Assembly (NCBI GenBank): GCA_902826615.1
Contig: CADEFN010000006.1
Span: 124,001-188,000 of the forward strand
Source of the DNA: an uncultured Gemmatimonadota bacterium
Lineage (GTDB): Bacteria > Gemmatimonadota > Gemmatimonadetes > Gemmatimonadales > Gemmatimonadaceae
Length of the DNA: 64,000 nucleotides
Direction: 5' to 3'
The notes under the pieces are model-generated. The model worked only from the letters and a program-made list of their open reading frames with translations, did not search any database and was not told the origin of the DNA. Shown in pieces: positions 1-8,825 of the stretch (its first letter is position 1; each line of letters begins with the position of its first letter). The position numbers and the translations under genes were made by a program.

Positions 1-1
1 C

Positions 2-649
2 GATGAACCGGCGGGCGAGCTGCTCATGGACGATCCCCGAGCCTGCGCAACCGGTGAGCTGGTGTGGGACTTTGCCATGACGCTGGGGCTGGAGATCACG
101 ACGCCGATTGCCGAGGCGTTGTATACCGCGATCCTTACGGACACCGGCGGCTTCCGGTACGCCAACACCACGCCGCGCTGTCATGCGATTGCCGCTCACC
201 TGCTCTCGGCTGGTGTAGATCCCGAGACGATGTTTCGGCGTATTTATGCCTCGGTATCGCCCAATCGGCTTTTCCTGCTTCGCGACGCGCTGCACTCCAT
301 TGGGCATGATGCCGAACACGGGATTTCCTGGATATCCGTGACCGCCGATGCCCTCGACCGGTATGACGTGTCTCCCGAAGATCTCGATGGCATCGTCGAG
401 CACCCGCGATCGATTATCGGCACCCGCCTCGCCCTCTTCTTTCGCGATTTGGGCTATGGCAAGGTGAAGGTCTCGTTTCGCAGCACCGGCACCGTCGATG
501 TGAACCGCTTCGCGCGGGAGTTCGGTGGTGGCGGCCACGCCAAGGCGTCGGGGGCACTCATCACCGGGGGACTCGACGACGTGCGCGATCGGGTGATTGC
601 CGCGGCGCGTGAGTACGTCGGTGTCCTCGCGCCCGCCGGTCAGGGCTGA
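2..649 (+). CDS. DHH/DHHA1 phosphoesterase, NrnA-like (5' truncated)
   Basis: C-terminal part of a DHH-family phosphoesterase; the frame is open from base 2, so the start lies before the window. Visible signatures are DTGGF (around base 140) from the DHH domain and a GGGGHAKASG DHHA1 motif (around base 520), which binds substrate. NrnA-type enzymes degrade short oligoribonucleotides and dephosphorylate pAp in the cytoplasm. The N-terminal DHH metal-binding motif is outside the window, so the subfamily (NrnA versus another DHHA1 protein) cannot be settled. The mrp gene follows on the same strand, 67 bases after the stop. Confidence 0.85.
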   Translation, partial: DEPAGELLMDDPRACATGELVWDFAMTLGLEITTPIAEALYTAILTDTGGFRYANTTPRCHAIAAHLLSAGVDPETMFRRIYASVSPNRLFLLRDALHSIGHDAEHGISWISVTADALDRYDVSPEDLDGIVEHPRSIIGTRLALFFRDLGYGKVKVSFRSTGTVDVNRFAREFGGGGHAKASGALITGGLDDVRDRVIAAAREYVGVLAPAGQG

Positions 650-716
650 TTTCACCAACCGCGGTACGGCCGATCACTCCAGCGGTCCCGCTTGTTCCTC
701 AAGCATTTTTCTCTCC

Positions 717-1826
717 GTGAGCTCTACACTCCAGCAACGAATTGAAGAGGCACTGACCATGGTGCGCAGTCCGCGCTCCGAAGGCAGTGTGCTCGATGAC
801 GACATGGTCCGCGACATTGGTGTCACGGTCGAAGGACGTGTGCGACTGACCGTGTTGCTGAAAGCTGGTGACAACGCCGAGGTGGTGCGGGATGTTCGTC
901 AGGCGCTGGAACGCATCAGTGGGGTCACGGACGTCAAAGTAGACGTGAAGGACCCCGCGCAATTCGAGAAGCCGGCCGCGGTCAAGATGCCGGCGCGTTC
1001 GCTCCCCGTGATGGACGATCGTCCGGCGGCCACCCCCAAGGGCGCCGTGCCACCCCCGGTGGCGTATCCGCATCTCGGGCATGTCATCGCGGTCTCCTCC
1101 GGCAAGGGTGGTGTAGGCAAGTCCACCATGTCGGTGAACCTCGCGGTGGCCCTGGCGCAGCGCGGGTTGCGGGTGGGTCTGATGGACGCCGACATCTACG
1201 GGCCCAACATTCCCCTGATGATGGGGGTCAACGCCCCGCCTCCGGTGCGCAACGAGAAGATCATCCCGCTCGAGGCGCATGGCGTGAAGATCATATCGTT
1301 AGGCTTCCTGATCGAACGCGACCAGCCGGCCATCTGGCGTGGCCCCATCGTCATGAAAATCGTCACGCAGTTTCTGCGCGACGTGAATTGGGGCGAGCTC
1401 GATGTCTTCCTCGTCGACATGCCCCCGGGGACCGGCGATGCGCAGCTCTCCCTGGTGCAGGCCACGCACGTGCGCGGCGCCATCATTGTCACCACGCCGC
1501 AGCAGGTGTCTACCGGCGATGCGTTGCGCGGCGCCATGATGTTCCAGCGCACGAACGTCCCGGTGCTGGGCATCGTCGAAAACATGAGCTGGTTCGAGTG
1601 CCCGCATTGCGGCAAACCCACGGCACTCTTTGGCAGCGGTGGCGGCAAACGGCTCGCCGATGAGCTGCAGCTCGATCTCCTCGGTCAGGTGCCGCTGTAT
1701 CCGCGCGTCATGGAAGGGGGAGACACCGGGCGCCCGATTGTGGTCTCCGATCCCACATCGCCGGCCGCGAAGGCCATTACCGCCATCGCTGATCGCATTC
1801 ACGCTGTCCTCGGTCCGGCCCGTTAG
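717..1826 (+). CDS. Mrp/ApbC iron-sulfur cluster carrier ATPase
   Basis: P-loop NTPase of the Mrp/NBP35 family, which carries Fe-S clusters to apoproteins in the cytosol. The N-terminal third is a MIP18/DUF59-like domain (residues about 3-80). The deviant Walker A GKGGVGKST is at about residue 129, and a CPHC pair at about 295 and 298 is the expected bridging-cluster site. Start: the frame is open further upstream, but family alignment begins at VSSTLQQRIEEAL, so GTG at 717 is chosen (369 aa, normal for the family); no strong Shine-Dalgarno is seen. A CGTTAGGC motif lies inside at 1297 and supplies a rare TTA leucine codon. Confidence 0.9.
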   Translation: MSSTLQQRIEEALTMVRSPRSEGSVLDDDMVRDIGVTVEGRVRLTVLLKAGDNAEVVRDVRQALERISGVTDVKVDVKDPAQFEKPAAVKMPARSLPVMDDRPAATPKGAVPPPVAYPHLGHVIAVSSGKGGVGKSTMSVNLAVALAQRGLRVGLMDADIYGPNIPLMMGVNAPPPVRNEKIIPLEAHGVKIISLGFLIERDQPAIWRGPIVMKIVTQFLRDVNWGELDVFLVDMPPGTGDAQLSLVQATHVRGAIIVTTPQQVSTGDALRGAMMFQRTNVPVLGIVENMSWFECPHCGKPTALFGSGGGKRLADELQLDLLGQVPLYPRVMEGGDTGRPIVVSDPTSPAAKAITAIADRIHAVLGPAR

Positions 1827-1835
1827 ACGTCGCGC

Positions 1836-2588
1836 ATGCGGCCGCTCATCACCCTCCTGACCGATTTCGGTACCGCCGACGGATACGTCGCCGAGATGAA
1901 GGGGGTGCTTTACTCGCTGGTGCCCGACGCGACCGTCGTGGATCTCTCGCACGACATCCCCGCGCATGACGTTGAGCTCGCACGCCTGACCGTGGCGCGC
2001 TACTGGCGGCGCTTTCCTGCCCGCACCGTGCATCTCGTGGTCGTCGATCCCGGTGTGGGTACCACGCGCGCTGCACTCGCGGTGCACGCCGACGGGCGTT
2101 CATTCGTCGGACCTGACAATGGGGTGCTCTCACCGGCGCTCCTGCTCGGCGATGCACAGGCGGTGGTGCTCCCCGTGCCTGCGGCCGTGTCACGCACTTT
2201 TCATGGTCGCGACGTCTTTGCCCCGGCGGCGGCGGCCCTGGCCAGCGGGGCGCCGGTACAATCGTTAGGCGAAGCCGCCGTGTCACCAGTGGTCCGTCGG
2301 ACACGTGAGCCGACCCGCCGCGAAGATGGCGCCATTCTCGGCGAGGTCATTGCCATCGACCGCTTTGGCAACGCCATCACCAACCTTGTGGGTGTGCGGG
2401 CTGGTGTGGTTGCCGCGGCCGGACGTCCGGTGCCGGTGCGTGCGACCTATGCCGACGTGGCCAGCGGCGCGCCGGTGGCGCTCACCGGCTCAAGTGGTCT
2501 GCTGGAGGTGGCCGTGCGAGACGGAAGCGCACACAGCACCCTCGCCCTCAAGCGAGGTGATGTGGTGGTGTGGTACCGACCGTCCTGA
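1836..2588 (+). CDS. SAM hydroxide adenosyltransferase (DUF62 family)
   Basis: 250-aa protein of the DUF62/SAM hydroxide adenosyltransferase family, which hydrolyses S-adenosylmethionine to adenosine and methionine and is related to fluorinase/chlorinase. Seen: N-terminal LLTDFGTADGYVAEMKG with the conserved Asp, HDIPAHD, VVVDPGVGT and GPDNGVL, all in the expected order. It starts with ATG 9 bases after mrp and is probably co-transcribed. The true halogenases carry a distinct loop that cannot be judged here, so the hydroxide-using activity is a family-level call. One CGTTAGGC motif lies at 2263. Confidence 0.85.
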   Translation: MRPLITLLTDFGTADGYVAEMKGVLYSLVPDATVVDLSHDIPAHDVELARLTVARYWRRFPARTVHLVVVDPGVGTTRAALAVHADGRSFVGPDNGVLSPALLLGDAQAVVLPVPAAVSRTFHGRDVFAPAAAALASGAPVQSLGEAAVSPVVRRTREPTRREDGAILGEVIAIDRFGNAITNLVGVRAGVVAAAGRPVPVRATYADVASGAPVALTGSSGLLEVAVRDGSAHSTLALKRGDVVVWYRPS

Positions 2589-2595
2589 TCAGGGC

Positions 2596-3636
2596 CTAAC
2601 GACCGCTCCCGGCGTCGACCGTTGGTCGAGTGGGTCGCCGGGCGGCCACGACACCCGCAACGGGGGTAGGTGTCTGCCAGCCGGCATCGCTGGCCGGCGC
2701 GGGAGCCGTCACCACTGAAGCGTCGCGACGCGTTCCCCCGCGCGAGAGAATCGCTGCACCGAAGCCAGCGGTTGCCGCCACGAAGGTCGCGGCCAGCGCC
2801 AGAAGACGCACAACGGTCCCTGCGACGGCGACGTCATTGAGGGCGGCGGCCAGGAGCCAGAGCCCCATGTAGATCAACAGGCCCACAAACACACCACGCA
2901 GCGAACTGCCCCGCGCACCGAGTTGTGCCGTGCGGCGACCCGCCAGGCCACCGCCGGTCAGCCGTGCAACGGCCACAAAGCCGAGCGTCGCCAGCCCCGC
3001 AACGGCCAGTACCACCGCGACAATCGCGAAGGGAATGAGCAGCACCCCAATCACGGTGATCGCGAGTGCCACGATGACCAGCAGAATTGCGGGCAGCACA
3101 CCGAGTTCACCCAGCAGGCCCACGGAGAACGAGCGCCAGAACGACTGCTCGAGTACGTCGACCACACCTTCGAGGTATGGGCTCGCGAACACCAGCACGC
3201 CCAGGCCAATCACCATCATGACGGTGAGCCACCCGAGAGCGAGGCTCATCGGGGAGCGCGGTTCGACGGGTTTGACGTCGCCACCGTTCAGCAGGGAGCG
3301 CACGGAGGCGCCAAACGTACCAGTCAGTGGCCGAACGGCACCACCGATCTTTCCCTTGTTCAGGACATCGCCAAAGGCTGCGATCGCGTCGCCCGTGACC
3401 CGTCCCGAGCTGTCCACGACGACATCACCGGCAATCGCGATCGCCGAACCCTCGATGGTACCACGCACCACCAGATTGCCCCCGGCAACCACCACGGGAC
3501 CCTGGACAGTTTGACCGGCCGCGACTTCACGACCACCAAGTGTGAGGGAATCGGGGGTGACCTGCGCGGCCGCAAAGCGGACGAAAGACAGCACAACGGC
3601 CGCCGCGGCGGTCGCCCGTAACACCAGTCGACGCAT
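2596..3636 (-). CDS. Polymer-forming (bactofilin-like) membrane protein
   Basis: 346-aa envelope protein. The N-terminus is a signal peptide ending in FAAAQ; next come short beta-type repeats (VVVAGGNLVVRGTIEGSAI, GDVVVDSSGRVTGDAIAAFG) like those of polymer-forming/bactofilin-type proteins, then several hydrophobic helices (residues about 150-310) and a low-complexity tail. Start ATG 3636 has GGAGG seven bases upstream; an earlier in-frame start is possible but lacks this site. It begins 2 bases after the anti-sigma gene, so it is the third gene of a sigma/anti-sigma operon and a plausible regulated or sensing component (inference). The stop is embedded in a CGTTAGGC motif. Confidence 0.75.
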   Translation of the reverse strand: MRRLVLRATAAAAVVLSFVRFAAAQVTPDSLTLGGREVAAGQTVQGPVVVAGGNLVVRGTIEGSAIAIAGDVVVDSSGRVTGDAIAAFGDVLNKGKIGGAVRPLTGTFGASVRSLLNGGDVKPVEPRSPMSLALGWLTVMMVIGLGVLVFASPYLEGVVDVLEQSFWRSFSVGLLGELGVLPAILLVIVALAITVIGVLLIPFAIVAVVLAVAGLATLGFVAVARLTGGGLAGRRTAQLGARGSSLRGVFVGLLIYMGLWLLAAALNDVAVAGTVVRLLALAATFVAATAGFGAAILSRGGTRRDASVVTAPAPASDAGWQTPTPVAGVVAARRPTRPTVDAGSGR

Positions 3637-3637
3637 G

Positions 3638-4273
3638 TCAAACCCTCCGGGGTCGACCAGCGGTGGCGACTGACTTGACCCCGAGCGCGACCACCCCAAC
3701 ACCAACCGCACCCGCGGCGAGTGTCCCCGAAATGGCCAGAATGCCTCCGTTCTGGATGGCGGTGGCCATCCCTTCGCCGAGCAGAGCTGTTGCGCCTGAC
3801 GTGACCCCGCTCACGAGGGCGTCGCGCAGCCGCTGTGCCCCCAGACTTCCCAGGAACACCATGGCGTCGGCCCGCTGCCCAACCCAGACCGCGGCGGCTG
3901 AGAGCGTGACCGCGGCAACACCGCCCGTCGCGCCAACCAGGACCCGCCCGACGCTCGACTGCGGGATAAAGCTCCTGACCGAGTTTCGGAGGGCAACGTG
4001 CCAGGGCTCGAACACCTGCACCTGCGCCATGACCCGCTCACCAAAGAGGGGCCGGGGCGCCAGGAGCGGGAGACCCTCCAGTTGGTCGACCACGACGGCC
4101 AATCGGGCAAATTCGGACTGGCACTGGGCACACTCCTCGAGATGCGTCCGGAGCGGCGCAACGCCGAATCCCTCCTCGTCATCGAGGAGAAGATCGATCT
4201 CGTCAGGGAGTAGGTGTCGGTGTTTCACATGGCCTCCAAGTCGTCTACGACCAAGGGTGGTGACTGGTTTCAC
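3638..4273 (-). CDS. Anti-sigma factor with zinc-finger motif
   Basis: 211-aa membrane anti-sigma factor. The N-terminal domain has the zinc-binding HLEECAQC (H-x3-C-x2-C) motif typical of ZAS-type anti-sigma factors, followed by a hydrophobic segment (about residues 110-130) and a second one near the C-terminus. The GTG at 4273 overlaps the TGA of the sigma gene (GTGA), indicating translational coupling. An alternative GTG at 4228 has GGAGG four bases upstream and would remove 15 residues; the conserved domain begins only there. It should hold the adjacent ECF sigma factor inactive at the membrane. Confidence 0.85.
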   Translation of the reverse strand: MKPVTTLGRRRLGGHVKHRHLLPDEIDLLLDDEEGFGVAPLRTHLEECAQCQSEFARLAVVVDQLEGLPLLAPRPLFGERVMAQVQVFEPWHVALRNSVRSFIPQSSVGRVLVGATGGVAAVTLSAAAVWVGQRADAMVFLGSLGAQRLRDALVSGVTSGATALLGEGMATAIQNGGILAISGTLAAGAVGVGVVALGVKSVATAGRPRRV

Positions 4274-4872
4274 TCACGGGTTCCCTCCAGCGCTTCACGG
4301 AGCTGGTGACGAGCCCGATGGATGTAGGTTTTGACGGTGCCCAGGGGGAGATCGAGCATGGCGGCGATCTCCTCGTAGGAGCGGCCCTCGACGTGCCGGA
4401 GCATGATGCAGGAGCGATATTCGGGCCTCAGGCTGGCGATGGCCCGCTCGATAGCGGAACCGACCTCCTTGGCCTCCATTTCCTCGAGCGCAGTTTCCTG
4501 TTGTGAGGCAATCTCGATCTGGGTGGCCTCGATTTCCGCTGCGGTTCCCGCGTGCGGGGAGCCGTCCATGCTGACGGTGTCGAGGCGCCGCTTTCTCAAG
4601 TGATCGATCGCGACATTGTTCGCGATCTTGAAGAGCCAGCTCGAGAGTTTGAACTCTGGTCTGTAGCGGTCGATGTGGTTCAGGACCTTGATGAACGAGT
4701 CCTGGGCAAGGTCTTCCGCCACCTCGCGGTCGCGCACCATGCGGTAGATGAGCGAAAAGACGGGCCGCTCGTACCGACGAATCAGTTCCCGGTACGCGGC
4801 TTCGCGTCCCTCTTGAGCCAGGGAGACGAGATCCGCGTCCGGGAGGTTTTTCAGGTCGAGGAGTGGGGCCAT
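4270..4872 (-). CDS. ECF sigma factor (RpoE-like)
   Basis: 200-aa extracytoplasmic-function sigma factor. Region 2 (RYERPVFSLIYRMVRDREVAEDLAQDSF and SSWLFKIANNVAIDHLRKRR, given here as separate stretches) and region 4 (LRPEYRSCIMLRHVEGRSY, then EEIAAMLDLPLGTVKTYIHR) are intact and separated by a short linker with no extra C-terminal domain. It directs RNA polymerase to an unknown stress regulon and is first in a three-gene operon with its anti-sigma factor and a polymer-forming membrane protein. ATG 4872 is the start. There is a 127-base divergent gap to menG. Confidence 0.93.
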   Translation of the reverse strand: MAPLLDLKNLPDADLVSLAQEGREAAYRELIRRYERPVFSLIYRMVRDREVAEDLAQDSFIKVLNHIDRYRPEFKLSSWLFKIANNVAIDHLRKRRLDTVSMDGSPHAGTAAEIEATQIEIASQQETALEEMEAKEVGSAIERAIASLRPEYRSCIMLRHVEGRSYEEIAAMLDLPLGTVKTYIHRARHQLREALEGTRE

Positions 4873-4999
4873 GCCGTAGCGTGGCGCCGGCGCTGGGGAT
4901 GGTGCTCCCGTGCCAACGAAGTTCGGGAAGGTAAGGACCCCGGTCCTGTAGTTCTAGTTACGCTTGATCGTTGTGACCCGGTCGGGCAACTTTCGCGCA

Positions 5000-5749
5000 A
5001 TGACCCTGACCGACCTTGATGCGGTCGAGGTGCGTGAGGCCGCTGCCGGTGGAGCCGCCAAACGCGAGTACGTCCGCCGCATCTTCTCCGAGATCGCACC
5101 CCGGTACGATCTCCTCAATCACCTGCTGAGTTTCAACATCGACCGGCGCTGGCGCGCGCGCGCGCTGGAGGCGCTCGGCTGGTCGCGGTCGCCGCGTGGC
5201 AGCTATCTCGATCTCTGTGCGGGCACGCTGGATGTGTCGGCGCAACTCGCCGGCACGCGCGGGTTTGAGGGAGGGATCGTGGGCGCCGACTTCGCCGAGC
5301 CCATGTTGCGCGCCGGTCGCGGCAAATCGAGCACGGAGGTGGTGCGTCCCGTCGTCGCGGATGCCCTGTCACTCCCGCTGCCTGACGCGAGCATGGATGG
5401 AGCGATCGTGGCGTTCGGTATCCGGAATGTGGCGGACCTCAACCAGTGCCTCCGCGAAGTGCATCGCACGTTGCGTCCCGGGGCCCGTTTTGTGATCCTC
5501 GAGTTCTCCACGCCACGGTCGGCACTCGTGCGCGCCGGGTATCATGCGTACTTCCATCATGTGCTGCCAACAATTGGTGGTCTGATCAGTGGGCATCGAA
5601 GCGCCTATCGCTACCTGCCCGAAAGTGTGAAGCACTTTCCCATCGAAGAAGCGCTGGCAGCCCGGATGACCGCCACCGGTTATGCCAATGTCCGATGGGA
5701 GCGACTCACACTCGGCGTCGCCGCCATCCATGTAGGCGAAAAATCCTGA
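5000..5749 (+). CDS. menG: Demethylmenaquinone methyltransferase (MenG/UbiE)
   Basis: 249-aa class I SAM methyltransferase. Seen: KREYVRRIFSEIAPRYDLLNHLLSF at the N-terminus (the UbiE/MenG signature), SAM motif I as LDLCAGTLD, and the later IVAFGIRNV and FVILEFSTP stretches. It performs the last C-methylation of menaquinone. ATG 5000 is chosen over an upstream TTG because homology starts there. It leads a same-strand run with UbiD-, UbiA- and UbiX-type genes, so menaquinone rather than ubiquinone is the likely product (inference from that context). Confidence 0.9.
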   Translation: MTLTDLDAVEVREAAAGGAAKREYVRRIFSEIAPRYDLLNHLLSFNIDRRWRARALEALGWSRSPRGSYLDLCAGTLDVSAQLAGTRGFEGGIVGADFAEPMLRAGRGKSSTEVVRPVVADALSLPLPDASMDGAIVAFGIRNVADLNQCLREVHRTLRPGARFVILEFSTPRSALVRAGYHAYFHHVLPTIGGLISGHRSAYRYLPESVKHFPIEEALAARMTATGYANVRWERLTLGVAAIHVGEKS

Positions 5750-5798
5750 CCTGACGTGCGCGCCGCCCTTCGACGCGCTCCCTTCATCGTCCCTCTCT

Positions 5799-7277
5799 GT
5801 GCCTTTCAACGACCTCCAATCATTCATAGCCGCCCTCGACGCCGCGGGTGAGCTGGTTCGCATCAAGGTGCCGGTGCGCGTCAAGCTCGAGGCGTGCGAG
5901 ATCATCGACCGGGTGAGCAAGATGCCGGGCGGGGGAAAGGCGCTGCTGTTCGAGCACCCGATCCTCGACGACGGCACCAGGTCGCCGTATCCCGTGGCCG
6001 CCAATCTCTTCGGTTCCTGGCGGCGCATGTCGATGGCGTTAGGCGTGGAGCGACTCGATGACATCGGTGGGCGCATCACGCAGATGATGGACCTCAAGGT
6101 GCCCGACGGTTTCATTGCCAAACTCGGGCTGCTCCCACGTCTGCTTGAACTCTCCAAGTTTCCGCCCCGCAAGAAAGGGGGCTCGCCGCCGAGTCAGGAA
6201 GTGGTGTGGACGGGCCGCCAGATCGACCTCTCCAAGCTCCCGGTGCTCACCACCTGGCCCGAAGACGGCGGTCCCTATCTCACGCTCACGATGGTGATCT
6301 CCAAGGATCCCAAGCGGGGCATCCGCAATGTGGGGATGTACCGTGTGCAGGTGATCGGCAAGGACAGCGTGGCCATGCACTGGCAGCGGCACAAGGTGGG
6401 TGCGGCGCACTGGCGCGAAATGGCGGAGCGGGGCGAGAAGATGCCGGTGTGCATCGCGATCGGTGCCGACCCGGCGTCGGTCTATTCGGCGTCGGCGCCC
6501 CTGCCGCCTAACGTGGACGAGTTCATCTTTGCCGGCTTCCTGCGCAAGGAGCCGGTGGCGCTCACCAAGGCCATCACCTGTGATCTGGATGTGCCCTGGG
6601 ACGCCGAGATCGTGATCGAGGGAGAGATCGACCCTGCGGAAGCCCTCATCACCGAAGGACCATTCGGCGATCACACCGGCTTCTACAGCGAAGCCGATCT
6701 GTACCCGCGCGTGCAGGTGAAGGCAGTGACGATGAAGAGCAATCCCGTCTATGCCTGCACCATCGTGGGGCGTCCTCCCATGGAGGATTTCTACCTGGGC
6801 GGAGCCACGGAGCGCATCTTCCTGCCGCTGCTCAAACTCACGACGCCGGAAGTGGTCGACTATCACATGCCGGCCGAAGGCATCTTCCACAATCTCGTCT
6901 TTGTCTCCATCGACAAGCAGTATCCCGGTCAGGCCTACAAGGTGATGAACGCCTTGTGGGGCGCGGGGCTCATGTCGCTGGCCAAGGTGATTGTGGTGCT
7001 CGACAAGGAAGTGAACGTGCGCGATCCGCAGGAGGCCTGGTGGGTGGCGCTCAACAACATGGATCCGGAACGCGACGTGCGTTTCACGATGGGCCCGGTG
7101 GATGTGCTGGACCACGGCAGCCGCGCCTTTACCTACGGCTCCAAGATGGGGATCGACGCCACGCGCAAATGGCCTGAGGAGGGCTTCACGCGCAACTGGC
7201 CCAAGGTGATCACCATGGACGCTGACACCAAAGCCCGCGTCGACGCCCTCTGGTCGTCGCTTGGCATTCCTCGTTAG
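5799..7277 (+). CDS. UbiD-family prenylated-FMN decarboxylase (menaquinone pathway)
   Basis: 492-aa UbiD-family decarboxylase, full length for the family (GTG start 5799). UbiD enzymes use prenylated FMN, made by UbiX, to remove an aromatic or alkenyl carboxylate. Seen: conserved stretches EGPFGDHTGFY and a C-terminal ITMDADTKARVD. Its partner UbiX gene is two genes downstream, with a UbiA prenyltransferase in between. Without menB/menE-type genes here this arrangement fits the futalosine route, where the equivalents are MqnL (UbiD), MqnP (UbiA) and MqnM (UbiX); that is inference. The stop CGT-TAG lies in a CGTTAGGT motif at 7272. Confidence 0.88.
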   Translation: MPFNDLQSFIAALDAAGELVRIKVPVRVKLEACEIIDRVSKMPGGGKALLFEHPILDDGTRSPYPVAANLFGSWRRMSMALGVERLDDIGGRITQMMDLKVPDGFIAKLGLLPRLLELSKFPPRKKGGSPPSQEVVWTGRQIDLSKLPVLTTWPEDGGPYLTLTMVISKDPKRGIRNVGMYRVQVIGKDSVAMHWQRHKVGAAHWREMAERGEKMPVCIAIGADPASVYSASAPLPPNVDEFIFAGFLRKEPVALTKAITCDLDVPWDAEIVIEGEIDPAEALITEGPFGDHTGFYSEADLYPRVQVKAVTMKSNPVYACTIVGRPPMEDFYLGGATERIFLPLLKLTTPEVVDYHMPAEGIFHNLVFVSIDKQYPGQAYKVMNALWGAGLMSLAKVIVVLDKEVNVRDPQEAWWVALNNMDPERDVRFTMGPVDVLDHGSRAFTYGSKMGIDATRKWPEEGFTRNWPKVITMDADTKARVDALWSSLGIPR

Positions 7278-7301
7278 GTCGCCCCTGTTACCCGCTGCGC
7301 T

Positions 7302-8201
7302 GTGACCACTCCCGTTCGCGAAGGGCAGACCTACGCCGGCACGTCGCGGTTGGTGCAGTATGCCAACTTCGTCAAGCTGCCCCACACCATCTTTGCGCTC
7401 CCCTTTGCATTGGTCGGGGCAACCCTGGCGAGTTATCACGCACCGGTGACGATGGCGATGGTGGGCTGGATAGTGCTCGCCTTCACGTCGGTGCGGTTTG
7501 CGGCCATGGGCTTCAACCGGGTGGTCGATCGTGACGTGGATGCCGCCAATCCGCGCACACGCATGCGGGAGATCCCGAGTGGTGCCCTGGGTGTGCGTGA
7601 GGCGGTGGCGGCCATCGTGGTGGCCTGCGGGCTTTTTCTCTGGGCGTCGTGGCAGCTCAATCCGCTGTGTGGCAAGCTGTCACCACTCGCACTCGCCTGG
7701 GTCTGTTTCTACAGCTACACCAAACGTTTCACCCGCTGGTCGCATCTCGTACTCGGCTTCGGCTTGTCGATTGCGCCCGTGGGTGGTTACCTCGCCGTGT
7801 CAGGGGTCTGGCCCGATCCCTTCTGGATGCCCCTCGTCCTCTCGCTCGCCGTGACCACCTGGGTGGCAGGTTTTGACGTGTTGTATGCGCTGCAGGACAT
7901 CACGTTTGATCGGGAGCAGGGACTGCATTCCATCCCCGCCATGTTCGGCGAAACACGCGCCATCACCATTGCCCGGGTCCTGCACCTGGTCACCGTTGTC
8001 TCTCTGGCAACTGTGGGTGTGGCAACGGGCGGTGGGTGGCTGTACTTCGTTGGGGTTGGCATTGCGGCGTTGTTGCTTGGCTACGAGCACTCACTCGTGA
8101 AACCCGGCGACCTATCCAGGCTCGACGCGGCCTTCTTCACCATGAACGGCATCATCAGCATCGCATTCTTTGCCTGCGTGCTCGCCGAACGTCTTGCCTG
8201 A
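7302..8201 (+). CDS. UbiA-family prenyltransferase (menaquinone pathway)
   Basis: 299-aa integral membrane prenyltransferase with about eight to nine hydrophobic helices. The two Asp-rich substrate and Mg2+ motifs are present: NRVVDRDVDAANPRT (around base 7515) and DVLYALQDITFDREQG (around base 7880). It attaches a polyprenyl tail to an aromatic acceptor. GTG 7302 starts 24 bases after the UbiD gene. Position between UbiD and UbiX suggests it acts on 1,4-dihydroxy-6-naphthoate or a related acid, as MqnP does; the acceptor is not readable from sequence alone. Confidence 0.88.
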   Translation: MTTPVREGQTYAGTSRLVQYANFVKLPHTIFALPFALVGATLASYHAPVTMAMVGWIVLAFTSVRFAAMGFNRVVDRDVDAANPRTRMREIPSGALGVREAVAAIVVACGLFLWASWQLNPLCGKLSPLALAWVCFYSYTKRFTRWSHLVLGFGLSIAPVGGYLAVSGVWPDPFWMPLVLSLAVTTWVAGFDVLYALQDITFDREQGLHSIPAMFGETRAITIARVLHLVTVVSLATVGVATGGGWLYFVGVGIAALLLGYEHSLVKPGDLSRLDAAFFTMNGIISIAFFACVLAERLA

Positions 8202-8210
8202 GGAGATGCA

Positions 8211-8825
8211 GTGACTCTGCCCATTGTTGTTGCGATTACGGGGGCCTCGGGAGCGCCGTACGCCGTGCGTCTGATCGAGTCGCTCGTGGCCGCTGGCCGT
8301 CCCACCTGGCTCATCGTCAGCGGGCACGGGCTCCGGCTGCTCAGCACGGAGATGGGCATGGCGTCAATCGAGGCGCTGCGTGCCAAGGTGGGCCAGGCGG
8401 GCTGGGATGCTCATGTGCGGGTGTACGACGATGCCGACCGCGGGGCCGCGCCAGCTTCGGGCTCCACTCGTCACGGGGGCATGGTCATCTGTCCCTGCTC
8501 CATGGGAACCGTCGCGGCGGTCGCGCATGGCACGTCGCGGTCGCTGGTGGAGCGCGCCGCCGACGTCACCCTCAAGGAGCGGCGCCGCCTCATCGTGGTG
8601 CCACGAGAGACCCCGTACTCCGAGATCCATCTCGACAACATGTTGCGGCTCACCAGGGCGGGGGGCATCGTGCTCCCGGCGTCGCCCGGGTTCTATCATC
8701 AGCCCGCGCAGATCGACGACCTCGTGAACTTTGTCGTCGCGCGCATTCTTGACCTGCTCGACGTCGAACACACACTCGTCAGGCGGTGGGGTGGCACACC
8801 CGACGCCCTCTCGCCCGATGCCTGA
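8211..8825 (+). CDS. ubiX: UbiX-family flavin prenyltransferase
   Basis: 204-aa UbiX-family flavin prenyltransferase, which prenylates FMN to make the UbiD cofactor. Seen: VVAITGASGAPYAVR at the N-terminus (FMN-binding loop), ICPCSMGTVAAVAHG in the middle, and RLIVVPRETPYSEIH, all hallmark UbiX stretches. The GTG start has GGAG a few bases upstream. It lies 9 bases after the prenyltransferase and overlaps the following phosphoesterase by 8 bases, so the operon appears tightly coupled. Pairing with the UbiD gene upstream supports one shared pathway. Confidence 0.92.
   Translation: MTLPIVVAITGASGAPYAVRLIESLVAAGRPTWLIVSGHGLRLLSTEMGMASIEALRAKVGQAGWDAHVRVYDDADRGAAPASGSTRHGGMVICPCSMGTVAAVAHGTSRSLVERAADVTLKERRRLIVVPRETPYSEIHLDNMLRLTRAGGIVLPASPGFYHQPAQIDDLVNFVVARILDLLDVEHTLVRRWGGTPDALSPDA

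Noticed and set aside
2630-3621. Plus-strand frames opposite the polymer-forming protein
   Set aside because: They lie wholly antisense to a well-supported gene with signal peptide and Shine-Dalgarno; typical high-GC shadows.
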